Assembly (NCBI GenBank): GCA_003258725.1
Contig: QHMG01000010.1
Span: 48,679 to 112,678, forward strand
From: Candidatus Melainabacteria bacterium
GTDB taxonomy: Bacteria; Cyanobacteriota; Vampirovibrionia; Gastranaerophilales; Gastranaerophilaceae
Direction: 5' to 3'
DNA: 64,000 nucleotides
The first letter of the stretch is position 1, and the number at the start of each line of letters is the position of its first letter. Below are positions 44,512 through 53,153 of the stretch, piece by piece. The position numbers were made by a program, and so were the translations under genes. Below the pieces are notes generated by a model. It saw nothing but the letters and a program-made list of their open reading frames with translations. It had not been told where the DNA came from and searched no databases.

Positions 44512-45192
44512 TTACTTAATGCCTGTTGATTTAGCAATCGCAGAAGTCAATTTAGCGATAGTTTTAGTTTGTTTAACTGTTTCAGTTCTAACAGTTTTTA
44601 ATTTTTTAAATTCATGAGCCATAAGTATCGCTGCGGTTGGGTCGTTAGCAACTTGTTCAGTTAGAGTTTTTGACTGAGAAATTAATTTAGTGTATGTTGT
44701 ATCAACGCTAGATAATTTGTTTAAGTTAGTTCTAATAGCACTTTTTTGTGCCGGAGTCATGTTTTTTAAGTTTTTCTTAGCTTCTGGAGTGTTAAGATAG
44801 TTAGTTAATGTAATAGCGCCGTTTTCTGCAATTTCAATATTTACTGTCATTGCATCTTTTGCAACTTTTTGAATTTTAGCTTTTTGATTAGCTAAATCTT
44901 TTTGTTTGTTTGTAGGTAATATAGCAGTAGATAAGCCGTTTACAGCTGATTCGTAGTTTTTAGAAGCAGTTGTTGCAGTGTTTACAATAGCGTTAATTTG
45001 TTTTTTCATTGCAAGTTGGTTAGCAGAAAGAGTGTTAGCTCTTTGAGTTTGTTGAGGGGTTTTAGTTTGCGTATTTGGAGTGTTTACTTTGATAGTAAAT
45101 CCACCGTAGCTTTTTGAAACCGTAGCCGCAAACGCTGTGCTAGAAATTAATAAAGCTGATACACATAATGTTGTGATAATTTGTTTTTTCAT
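44512..45192 (-). CDS. Exported helical protein of unknown function
   Basis: A 226-aa protein with AAGGAG upstream and a signal peptide (about residues 1-22, STAFA-A). The mature part begins with a short beta-looking stretch (SKSYGGFTIKVNTPN) and a Thr/Gln-rich piece; residues about 55-220 are mainly helical with Ala, Lys, Thr and Asn, few aromatics and no cysteine in the mature part. It could be a periplasmic helical bundle. No family recognised. It stands alone between two hairpins. Confidence 0.5.
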   Translation of the reverse strand: MKKQIITTLCVSALLISSTAFAATVSKSYGGFTIKVNTPNTQTKTPQQTQRANTLSANQLAMKKQINAIVNTATTASKNYESAVNGLSTAILPTNKQKDLANQKAKIQKVAKDAMTVNIEIAENGAITLTNYLNTPEAKKNLKNMTPAQKSAIRTNLNKLSSVDTTYTKLISQSKTLTEQVANDPTAAILMAHEFKKLKTVRTETVKQTKTIAKLTSAIAKSTGIK

Positions 45193-45288
45193 TTTAAATT
45201 CTCCTTATTTGTTACTTAATAATATATCCCAACTCTCAAAATAGTTCAATTATTGTGAATATATGTTAAATGGGCTTAAAAGTGTAAT

Positions 45289-45308
45289 TGTCATTCTGAA
45301 CTTGTTTT
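45289..45308. repeat. CACCCTGAA-type repeat, partial copy D
   Basis: TGTCATTCTGAACTTGTTT is identical to the opening of the copy at 28852. The remainder of the unit is absent here. Confidence 0.55.
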
Positions 45309-45341
45309 ACATCATAATACTTTTACAATTGCGAAATAGCA

Positions 45342-45375
45342 TAAGCCACCGTTTGCTTTAGCAAACGGTGGCTTA
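45342..45375. terminator. Long GC-rich hairpin downstream of the second zincin-like gene
   Basis: TAAGCCACCGTTTGCT and its complement form a 16-bp stem with a two-base loop, 24 bases past the minus-strand stop at 45400. No clear T-run follows on the minus strand, so the terminator role is probable, not certain. Confidence 0.6.
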
Positions 45376-45399
45376 CTAGAAAGATTATACTGAATAAGT

Positions 45400-47232
45400 T
45401 TATACAGCTTCTTTATTAAGAGTTTCAGAAAGGTGAGCGATGGTTCTAGGGAAGTATTGTTGTAGGTATTGAGAACGAATAGCCAATAATTCCATAGTTT
45501 TAGGAGTAGTTAATAGCGCATTACTTTCTGCAATTGTTTCTCTAAGACCACCGACTTCTCCGCCGTAATGATTTAGAGTGTTGATAAAGTAATCTATGTG
45601 ATCACGTTGAGCATCTGGGAACGCTTTGTTGAAGTTTTTCTTTTCTTCTTCAAAAGTTTTGTTCAATTTTTCATCAGCAAAGATTGCTTTACCAATAGTT
45701 TCATTTAATTTTAAACTTGAGTTCAAGTTTACATCTCTCATATCTCTAGCGTGTCCAAGTTCGTGTAATACGACGAATAATTGGTCGCCTGAGTGAATAG
45801 ATTTGTCTGCTGGTGCATAGTATGATTCAAGAGGGCTGTCAATACCAACTAGAGTTTTAGTTGATTGAGCCACCTTGATTAATTCTTCACCTGGCATTTC
45901 TTTTAATGATGCTAAGATTTTCTTTTTGTTGCCTTGAATTTTTTTGTCAATGTCAAGAGTAACAACTTCTCTTTCTGGGCGTTTAAGGTCTTTAACATCA
46001 ATAGTTTTGTCGCTCAAAGTGATTTCATATTTATCATCGTTGTTAGATGAGATGATTTTGTTTGGAGCAACAACTTCAAAGGTAGAACTCTTTTTCAAAA
46101 GAACTTTACCGTTTTTATCTGTGATTTTGTAATCAGAAATTCTGTTACCGCTTTCGTCGTTTTCATACAAATAATCAGTTCTTGTACCATCTAAAGAAAC
46201 CATGTTCTTTTTAATTGATGTAATACCAGTTTTTTTATCGAATTTACCTGAAGAAACGATTTCTTCTTTGCCGTTTGGGTATTGGTATTTAATATCGAAA
46301 ATACCTGGAATTTCTGATGGGGCAGTATATTCAGTTCTTGCAATTTTGTTATTTTTATCCTTGATAACTCTAACTTCGTGAGTTACAACAGGATAACCGT
46401 TTTCATCAGCTTGTAAACGAACTTTAGAAATAGTGTTGTTTCTCAAGTCTTTTACTTTTTTGATTTGGTAAATGTTACCTTTTTTAGTCCTGTAAACTTC
46501 TGCGGTTTCAATAGCTTCTTTGTTCATGTTTTTGTCAACAAGAGCTGTGTGAACTGTGCCTTTGTTGTCTTGAGCAATGATGTTGAAGGCTTGTCTGTCT
46601 GAATGGTCGCATGTAAAAATAATTTGTTTAGGATTATTGTTGCAAGTTTCTTTTTCAACTTCAGCAACTCTATTTGCAGCTTTTTCTAAAAAGTCTGATT
46701 TAAAACCAGCCATAGCAACTATATTTTCTGGGCTAAGACTTGTTTTTGTTAAAGGTTTTGTGTGTTTTAATGTTTTAGCATCAGCTTTTCTGTTGAATAA
46801 AAGAAGTTGGCTTTCTGAATATCTAGGTTTATCTTGAGCGTTTTTAACATCTGAATAATCTTTGATAGTATCAAGTTTTTCAGTATTTTGCATAGCAAAA
46901 GTTACAACGCCATTACCTGAGATGTAATCTTTTTTAGCTAAAGCGTGAATAGAATTCCATTTTTCAGGAGCATCTGTCAAAATGCTTTTCATCATTGCAA
47001 TATTTTTAACGCTAAATTTTTCTTTTTGATTGCCAGATTTTTCATCTTTTATATTTTTTAATTGACCTAACGCAACATCAACATTAAAAGTTTCCTTTTC
47101 AAATGCATCTGGAGTAGCGATGTAATCTTTTGGGACATTAGGGCTAACTGTTCTTTGAGGGTTAGTGTGCCCTGTTTTGCTAGCAAAAGCAACGTTAATA
47201 TTATTTCTGTATGGGGTAACAGTTAAATTCAT
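45400..47232 (-). CDS. Zincin metallopeptidase-like protein, paralogue 2
   Basis: A 610-aa protein with GGAGG upstream. HELGH is at 490-494 (LFVVLHELGHARDM); RETIAESNA follows about 70 residues later, in the same arrangement as in the protein at 36804. The shared C-terminal segment also holds DYFINTL-x-HY, GGLRETIAE and SQYLQQYFPRTIAHL. No signal peptide. The N-terminus (MNLTVTPYRNNINVAFASKTG) differs from paralogue 1 and resembles short N-terminal motifs I associate with other hypothetical proteins of this bacterial group, possibly a sorting tag (inference). The middle has YD-like units (GTRTDYLYENDESGNRISDY). Confidence 0.65.
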   Translation of the reverse strand: MNLTVTPYRNNINVAFASKTGHTNPQRTVSPNVPKDYIATPDAFEKETFNVDVALGQLKNIKDEKSGNQKEKFSVKNIAMMKSILTDAPEKWNSIHALAKKDYISGNGVVTFAMQNTEKLDTIKDYSDVKNAQDKPRYSESQLLLFNRKADAKTLKHTKPLTKTSLSPENIVAMAGFKSDFLEKAANRVAEVEKETCNNNPKQIIFTCDHSDRQAFNIIAQDNKGTVHTALVDKNMNKEAIETAEVYRTKKGNIYQIKKVKDLRNNTISKVRLQADENGYPVVTHEVRVIKDKNNKIARTEYTAPSEIPGIFDIKYQYPNGKEEIVSSGKFDKKTGITSIKKNMVSLDGTRTDYLYENDESGNRISDYKITDKNGKVLLKKSSTFEVVAPNKIISSNNDDKYEITLSDKTIDVKDLKRPEREVVTLDIDKKIQGNKKKILASLKEMPGEELIKVAQSTKTLVGIDSPLESYYAPADKSIHSGDQLFVVLHELGHARDMRDVNLNSSLKLNETIGKAIFADEKLNKTFEEEKKNFNKAFPDAQRDHIDYFINTLNHYGGEVGGLRETIAESNALLTTPKTMELLAIRSQYLQQYFPRTIAHLSETLNKEAV

Positions 47233-47370
47233 TTTCTTTAATTCCTCCGTAATTCAAAAATAATAATAGTACTTTTTACACTTTTTGGCAAGTGTTTTGT
47301 GAAATATCCTACGAAAAGTGCAATAAAAGTTAACAATAAGAGTACAAAAGACACTTAATAAAGGCTAGTA

Positions 47371-47394
47371 AAATAGGGCTTTTTAGCCCTATTT
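47371..47394 (-). terminator. Rho-independent terminator after the RR-HD-GYP gene
   Basis: AAATAGGGCT, four-base loop, AGCCCTATTT then TTA on the minus strand, 23 bases after the stop at 47417. Confidence 0.75.
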
Positions 47395-47416
47395 AAAACT
47401 GTTAAACTAGTAGTAA

Positions 47417-48490
47417 TTATTCTTCAAGATCATCTCTTATTTTTTTGAATTCTTGGTTTATAATCATAAACGCATCTAGTATGTATGGGTCAAATTGTGT
47501 ACCTCGACCTTCCTTCATTATGTCTACACATTTTTCGTGAGGAAATGCGTCTTTGTAAACACGGCGAGAAGCAAGCGCATCATAAACATCAGCGATTGCC
47601 ATAATTCTTGCACATAGTGGAATGTCTTCGCCTTGAAGATTTTCAGGATATCCAGAGCCGTCCCAACGCTCGTGGTGATAGCGAGCAATGTAAACGCCCA
47701 TTTCAATAAAATCGTTTGTACCAAATTTTTTGTGAACTTCTGAAAGTGTATCAGCACCATAAATAGTGTGATACTTCATTTTGTTAAATTCTTCGGGTGT
47801 TAATCGTCCAGGTTTTAACAATATGCTGTCAGAGATTGCAACCTTACCAATATCGTGTAATGGACTTGCATATACAATATTTTTTACGAAACTTTTTGTA
47901 ATTTCATTTTTGTATGGCGAACTTTTTGCTAATTCCGTAGCAAGCGCATAACAATACTTTTGCACCCTTTCAAGATGCTTGCCTGTGTCGTCGTCTCGAG
48001 ATTGAGCAAGTTTTGCTAAAGAAAAAATTGTCTCCATTTGAGCTTCGGAAGTCTTTCTAACCTGTTGTTCAACAATTTGCATCAAGTGTTTGTTTTTTTC
48101 TTCAAGTTCTTTTTTCATATCAACCATTTTAAGGTGTGTTTTGATACGAACACGAGCTTCTTCTGCCTTGTATGGCTTTGTTATATAATCAACTGCGCCA
48201 ACAGCAAATCCTTTTGCTACATCTGAAGAATTTGATAAAGCGCTTATAAAAATAATTGGAATATCTTCTACTTTAGGGTCTTTCTTTAACCTTTCGGCAA
48301 GGTCAAAACCGTTGATGTCAGGCATGTTTACGTCTAACAAAATCAAATCAGGTTTTTCTTGTAACACAAGGCTTCTTACAACTTTTGGGTCAGTCACTTG
48401 CAAAACCCTGTAAGCGTCTTTTTTTAGGATTAGTGTTAAAATCTTTAAATTTGTTTCGTTGTCATCGACGATTAAAATCTTCTTATTCAT
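47417..48490 (-). CDS. Response regulator with HD-GYP phosphodiesterase domain
   Basis: A 357-aa protein. The receiver has Asp53 (DLILLDVNMPDING) and Lys in DYITKPYKAEEA. A coiled segment leads to the HD-GYP domain: LHDIGKVAISDSILLKPGRL, HTIYGADTL, HHERWDGSGYPENLQG, the family signature with intact HD and GYP. It would hydrolyse cyclic di-GMP to GMP or pGpG when phosphorylated. The gene is divergent from the hybrid histidine kinase at 48572, a likely partner. The promoter at 48497-48525 predicts a leaderless message. Confidence 0.92.
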   Translation of the reverse strand: MNKKILIVDDNETNLKILTLILKKDAYRVLQVTDPKVVRSLVLQEKPDLILLDVNMPDINGFDLAERLKKDPKVEDIPIIFISALSNSSDVAKGFAVGAVDYITKPYKAEEARVRIKTHLKMVDMKKELEEKNKHLMQIVEQQVRKTSEAQMETIFSLAKLAQSRDDDTGKHLERVQKYCYALATELAKSSPYKNEITKSFVKNIVYASPLHDIGKVAISDSILLKPGRLTPEEFNKMKYHTIYGADTLSEVHKKFGTNDFIEMGVYIARYHHERWDGSGYPENLQGEDIPLCARIMAIADVYDALASRRVYKDAFPHEKCVDIMKEGRGTQFDPYILDAFMIINQEFKKIRDDLEE

Positions 48491-48496
48491 ATATAA

Positions 48497-48525
48497 ATTA
48501 TAACATCAGACTTTTTCATTTGCAA
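48497..48525 (-). promoter_or_regulatory. Promoter placing the RR-HD-GYP ATG at the predicted +1
   Basis: On the minus strand TTGCAA (48525-48520), 17 bases, TATAAT (48502-48497) with TG one base before it, then TTATAT and the ATG at 48490. No Shine-Dalgarno exists in six bases. Confidence 0.75.
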
Positions 48526-48571
48526 AATTTCATGCTAATATAGTTACACTTAGTAAAGATAGGGATTTTAC

Positions 48572-51277
48572 ATGGAAATAGATTTAAACACAAGGGTAGA
48601 GGCTTGGTTGAATTGGCTTAATTCAACACCAGAATATATATTTTTTAAAGATTTGACAGGGGTTTATCAAGGAACATCAAGGTCAAATGCTGTAATGGCT
48701 GGATTTTCGTCCATGAAAGAAATGATTGGTAAAACTGACGAAGAAATTTTTTCACCAGAAATGGTCAAAATCTTTAAAAAAGAAGACGAATTTATTATGA
48801 AATCGGGTGAAACTCGTACGTTTGAAAACTTGGTTGAGCACCCAGAAAAAGGAACTCGTTTAATTGAAACAATTAAATCTCCTTTGTACAACAATGCAGG
48901 TGAAATTATTGGTGTGCAAGGGGTTTCAAGAGATATTACAGAAAAAAGAAAACTTGTATTAAAGGTTAAGGAGCAAACCTCTCAATTGAGAGCGTTGTTT
49001 GATAATGTTCCGTTTGCCCTTTGGATTAAAGATGTTGAAGGCAAATTCAGAATGGTAAATGAAGAATATGAAAGGTATTACGGACTAAAAAAAGAATATA
49101 TTATTGGAAAACACATGAGCGAGGTGCTTAGAACTGAAAAGTTAGCGCCAGAAAAAACAGTTAACCAACTGGTTGAAACCGATAAAAAAGTTATCTGGAC
49201 AAAAGAAATGTTCAGAGAGGTTGAACACATGTGCTTAAGGGGTGAAGATTATTATGTTTCTATTACAAAAGCCCCAATTTTTGATGAAAAAGGCGACGTA
49301 GTCGGACTTTTGGGTATTTCCTATGATATTACAGAGGAGCGCCGTCAAGAACAAAACTTGAGAGATGCTAAACTTCAAGCCGAAAGTGCAAACCGAGCCA
49401 AGAGCGAATTTTTGGCAAATATGAGCCATGAAATTAGAACTCCGATGAATGGTATTTTAGGTTTTATTCAACTTCTTGCTGATACAAAATTGACAGAAGA
49501 ACAAAGGGATTATGTAACAGAGGCACAAAAATCTTCAGAAATCCTGTTGGAATTGCTTAATGATATCTTAGATTTGTCTAAAATAGAAGCTGGTAAAATG
49601 TCAATGGAGAATATTAGCTTTAATGTTAGAAATGTCTTGGAAGATGTTGGAACGCTTGCTTCATCAAACGCTTCAAAAAAAGATGTAGAAATTAATGTTT
49701 TGTGTTATTCAGATGTGCCAGAACGAATTGTAGGTGATTCTGTAAAACTAAAACAAGTGCTTAATAACTTGGTTAGTAACGCAATTAAATTTACTGATGT
49801 CGGTGAAATCAATGTGATAGCAAAACTTCTAGAAAAAAATGATAAAATGCTTCGCTTGCAATTTGATATTGAAGATACAGGGATAGGGATTTCAAAGGAA
49901 AACCAAGCGAAAATTTTTAAAGCCTTCACTCAAGCAGATAGTTCGACAACGAGAAAATATGGCGGAACAGGCTTAGGACTAACGATTTCAAAAAATCTTG
50001 TAAGTATGATGAATGGTGAAATTACTCTAGAGTCAGAAGAGGGTGTGGGTTCAAAATTCTCATTTACGGCAGAATTTGGAGTTGACGAATCAGAAGTAGA
50101 AGCGTTAGACCTGTCAAAAGACATTCTTGAAAATATGAAAATTTTAGTTGTTGATGATAACAAAACGAATTTAAAGATTGTTGAGTACTACTTGAAAGGA
50201 TATAACTGCGAAACAGTTTGTGTTGAAACGGTAGAAGATGCAATTAACGAATTGTCTGTAAAAGGCGGTTATGATTTAATTTTATCAGATTATTGCATGC
50301 CAGAATATGACGGTTTGTATTTGGCACAAAAGATTAGAGAAAAATCGCCAGAACTTCCGATTATACTTTTGTCGTCTAGAGGTCAAATGGCAGATTGTAA
50401 GGCAAATACAGAGGAATTTATTCAAGGATATTTGCCAAAACCGATAAGAAAAGACGACTTGATAAATTGTATTTCGTTAGTTATGAATAAGACAACTGAC
50501 TCTGTTGTAACAAATCAAACCTTGATTGAGGCAGGTTCAAACTTTAAATTGAGAATTTTATTGGTTGAAGATAACCTTATAAATCAAAAACTTATCTCAA
50601 AAATGTTGGCAAAAGCAAATTTAAGTTGTGATATTGCCAATAATGGAAAAGAGGCTCTTGATGCAATAAATGCAAATAAATACGATCTTGTATTTATGGA
50701 TTGTCAAATGCCTGTTCTTGACGGTTACGAGACAACAAGAATTTTAAGAGAAGATGTACGTTACAAATCGCTTCCAATCATTGCGCTAACTGCAAACGCA
50801 ATGCAAAGTGATTATCAAACCTGTATTGATGCAGGCATGGACGATTATTTGGCAAAACCTTTGAGGTATACATCTTTAATAGAAATGTTGAAAAAGTATA
50901 ACGACTTGCTAAATGAAGAAATTGAAAGCGATATAATCGAGGCAAAAATGGAAAATGAACATGAATTAGTGACTATTTTTGACTTAATTAAGGCAGACTT
51001 AGGTATTGAGCGTTCGGATTCAGAGGCTTTGCTTGTCGATTTTGGAAACGACTTGATGTGTCAAATTGAAGATTTAACAAATTCAATTATAAATAACGAT
51101 TGCGACTTAGCATCAAAAGTTGCACACACAATAAAGGGTTCAGCTGGAAACTTGCGTATCAATAAAATATATGAGCTTGCAAAAGAGATTGAAGAACTAT
51201 TGGCACAAAACGATTTGACAAGCGCACAACGACTTATCACAGAAATTAAAACGTATTGGAGTAATTTAGGTGTCTAG
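48572..51277 (+). CDS. Hybrid sensor histidine kinase: PAS-PAS-HisKA-HATPase-REC-REC-HPt
   Basis: A 901-aa protein with no transmembrane segment, AGGGA upstream. Two PAS domains (about 15-130 and 140-265; WLNSTPEYIFFKDLTGVYQG and ALWIKDVEGKFRMVNEEY), H-box with His286 (NMSHEIRTPMNGILGF), N-box and GTGLGLTISKNLV, REC1 with Asp573, REC2 with Asp710 (LVFMDCQMPVLDGYE) and HPt with His852 (VAHTIKGSAGNLRI). All relay residues are intact. The following 51270 gene overlaps it by 8 bases. The divergent RR-HD-GYP is the likely output, linking the envelope gene run to cyclic-di-GMP control. Confidence 0.95.
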   Translation: MEIDLNTRVEAWLNWLNSTPEYIFFKDLTGVYQGTSRSNAVMAGFSSMKEMIGKTDEEIFSPEMVKIFKKEDEFIMKSGETRTFENLVEHPEKGTRLIETIKSPLYNNAGEIIGVQGVSRDITEKRKLVLKVKEQTSQLRALFDNVPFALWIKDVEGKFRMVNEEYERYYGLKKEYIIGKHMSEVLRTEKLAPEKTVNQLVETDKKVIWTKEMFREVEHMCLRGEDYYVSITKAPIFDEKGDVVGLLGISYDITEERRQEQNLRDAKLQAESANRAKSEFLANMSHEIRTPMNGILGFIQLLADTKLTEEQRDYVTEAQKSSEILLELLNDILDLSKIEAGKMSMENISFNVRNVLEDVGTLASSNASKKDVEINVLCYSDVPERIVGDSVKLKQVLNNLVSNAIKFTDVGEINVIAKLLEKNDKMLRLQFDIEDTGIGISKENQAKIFKAFTQADSSTTRKYGGTGLGLTISKNLVSMMNGEITLESEEGVGSKFSFTAEFGVDESEVEALDLSKDILENMKILVVDDNKTNLKIVEYYLKGYNCETVCVETVEDAINELSVKGGYDLILSDYCMPEYDGLYLAQKIREKSPELPIILLSSRGQMADCKANTEEFIQGYLPKPIRKDDLINCISLVMNKTTDSVVTNQTLIEAGSNFKLRILLVEDNLINQKLISKMLAKANLSCDIANNGKEALDAINANKYDLVFMDCQMPVLDGYETTRILREDVRYKSLPIIALTANAMQSDYQTCIDAGMDDYLAKPLRYTSLIEMLKKYNDLLNEEIESDIIEAKMENEHELVTIFDLIKADLGIERSDSEALLVDFGNDLMCQIEDLTNSIINNDCDLASKVAHTIKGSAGNLRINKIYELAKEIEELLAQNDLTSAQRLITEIKTYWSNLGV

Positions 51278-51758
51278 TATTCGTAATGCATTTTTACTAC
51301 TAATTTTAACAATTTTTGTCTTTTCTATTTGCTCCTTGATGTGGAAAAGTTTGCTAGAATCTAAAAATAAACCAGTTGCGGAGAAAGAACCTTCACGAGT
51401 AGAGAAACTTGTTAAGGGCGATGATTCGGCAAATAGAGAAACCTTTCAAGATGTAGAATTTCAAGAGCAACCACAAGAAAGGTCTCGACAAGTACGAGAA
51501 ATGGAAATGCAGTTTGATGGAAACAAGGAGAAGCCCCAAAGTGTACAAATTCAAACTGAACAAACTCAAAAAACAATTCCTTCAAATATTACAACTCAAA
51601 ATAAAAATATAACACTTAATGAAAATATTACACCAGAGCAAATTCAAGCGATAAATGCCGAATTAGCAAAAAAATACGGTAATAATCTAGATGCAGAGGT
51701 ATCAGAAGAAGATTTGCAAAAAATTATAGAGCAATTAATGCCAATACAAAATCGTTAA
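51270..51758 (+). CDS. Single-pass membrane protein with charged Gln/Glu-rich tail
   Basis: A 162-aa protein starting at GTG with GGAG eight bases upstream, overlapping the kinase stop by 8 bases. Hydrophobic segment at residues about 7-25; the rest is acidic and Gln/Asn-rich (RSRQVREMEMQFDGNKEKPQ), likely disordered, ending in a short helix (SEEDLQKIIEQLM). No domain recognised. First of the run of unrecognised envelope genes. Confidence 0.5.
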   Translation: MSSIRNAFLLLILTIFVFSICSLMWKSLLESKNKPVAEKEPSRVEKLVKGDDSANRETFQDVEFQEQPQERSRQVREMEMQFDGNKEKPQSVQIQTEQTQKTIPSNITTQNKNITLNENITPEQIQAINAELAKKYGNNLDAEVSEEDLQKIIEQLMPIQNR

Positions 51759-51840
51759 ATATTGTTAAAATGTGCGTGAAAATCCGTTTTTCAAGACCTT
51801 TTAATCTTATAATAGAGATGTAAATGAGAGAAAAGGATTT

Positions 51841-52110
51841 ATGGTACTAGCATTAGTTATTTTAGGGATATTTTTAATTTTATTGATAGCAATTTTTAGG
51901 GTAAAAGCTGTTACTGTCAAGGTTGTACTGATTGCCTTGCTTACTTTTATGGCAGTTACAAGTGTCGCTATTATGGTGACAAACCCTCAAATGCATAAAA
52001 TGTTTTCAATGAGCGTAATTGACTACTTAATCAAATTCAATGATGATGGTTCAATTACAACAACAAAACAAACTACGACAACTGAAATTAAACATGGTGG
52101 GGAAAAGTAA
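51841..52110 (+). CDS. Small two-helix membrane protein
   Basis: An 89-aa protein with AAAGGA upstream. Residues about 2-20 and 25-47 are hydrophobic helices, followed by a short polar tail with a Thr-rich patch (DDGSITTTKQTTTTEIK). Its stop overlaps the next ATG by one base (TAATG). It is too small for a recognised transporter; it could be a partner subunit for the 8-helix protein at 53832. Function unknown. Confidence 0.5.
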   Translation: MVLALVILGIFLILLIAIFRVKAVTVKVVLIALLTFMAVTSVAIMVTNPQMHKMFSMSVIDYLIKFNDDGSITTTKQTTTTEIKHGGEK

Positions 52111-53138
52111 TGAAACGATTTTTAGCCCTATTTATTGTCGTTGTTTATAGTCTGTCTGCAAACGCATGTTTTGCAGTTTCGCATTTGTATTTTGTAAAAA
52201 ATACTTCTAAAAATACGGTAAAACCTCTTGTTGAAAAGAGTTTTGCCTCTAAAAAATATTTATTAAACAAATCGGATCCGTATTTTGGTATCAAAACTAA
52301 TAACAAAAATTCAGCAGTCGTAGTGCTTCAAACAAGCGGTGCAAATCTTTTTTACTACTTTGAAGGCGATAGCAACACATTGAATAGTGCAATCTTAAAA
52401 GAGTTCAATAAGTTGAAATTAGTATATGAGGAGTCTTTTAACACAACGTATTTGTCTACATTCGCAACAAAGGCTCAAAATGTAAGAGCAAATAAGTCTT
52501 CAAAATACACATTTGAAGAAGTTTCAAGAGACGCACAAGAAATTCAACAACGCTCAGGACGTGTTATTTCTCAAGATGTTTTAAAAGGTTATGTAGGGCA
52601 GATATCTCGTGGAACAACTTTTAATGCTTACTTGCAAACTCCCATAAATACAGCAAACGCAAATATCGGAGATAAAGTTATCGCCGTACTTTCGGAAGAT
52701 TGGGTATATAACAATTGTGTTGTAGCACCTCAAGGCAGTGTAGTTTACGGTTCAATAACAAAAGCAAGACATGCAACTTACGGTTCTATGAATGGACGTG
52801 TTGTAATTGAATTTAACCAAATCAGAACTCCTGAAGGAAAGATTTATGATGTTTTTTTAGATAAAGTTGATTTTGTTGTTTCAAACGATGGAAAAGTTAA
52901 TTCAGTTGTAAATAAAGTCGCAACCCAAGTTATAATAGGTGCAGTCTTAGGCTTGGTATTTGGCTTATTGGCAGATGATGCAAGCGTAGGTAAGTCTGTT
53001 GCAATAGGTGCTGCTGGCGGGGCTGCAACAGGTGTGTTAAGCTCTGGTGCAGAAAAAGGTGTAGATGCAGAAATACCTATTTATACAGAATTAGAATTGG
53101 CATTAACAAAACCGCTAAGTGTGGTTTTAAGCTACTAA
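52110..53138 (+). CDS. Exported VirB10/TrbI-like protein with glycine zipper
   Basis: A 342-aa protein with a signal peptide (about residues 1-23, CFA-V). After an unrecognised N-terminal region (25-150), residues about 160-265 have the VirB10 beta-domain pattern: ISRGTTFNAYLQTPINTANA, GDKVIAVL, VAPQGSVVYGSI, then MNGRVVIEFNQIRTPEGKIY. A glycine-zipper hydrophobic region (270-315; GAVLGLVFGLLADD, AIGAAGGAATGVLSSGAEKG) takes the place of the VirB10 antenna, then a last EIPIYTELELALTKPLSVVL strand. VirB10 proteins bridge the two membranes in type IV secretion, but no other T4SS gene is nearby. Assignment by motif order. Confidence 0.55.
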   Translation: MKRFLALFIVVVYSLSANACFAVSHLYFVKNTSKNTVKPLVEKSFASKKYLLNKSDPYFGIKTNNKNSAVVVLQTSGANLFYYFEGDSNTLNSAILKEFNKLKLVYEESFNTTYLSTFATKAQNVRANKSSKYTFEEVSRDAQEIQQRSGRVISQDVLKGYVGQISRGTTFNAYLQTPINTANANIGDKVIAVLSEDWVYNNCVVAPQGSVVYGSITKARHATYGSMNGRVVIEFNQIRTPEGKIYDVFLDKVDFVVSNDGKVNSVVNKVATQVIIGAVLGLVFGLLADDASVGKSVAIGAAGGAATGVLSSGAEKGVDAEIPIYTELELALTKPLSVVLSY

Positions 53139-53153
53139 ATAAAGGAAAAAGAA

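Noticed and set aside
36804..47232. Composite transposon bounded by the two zincin-like genes
   Set aside because: The ends are diverged protein paralogues in inverted orientation, with no transposase or terminal repeats.
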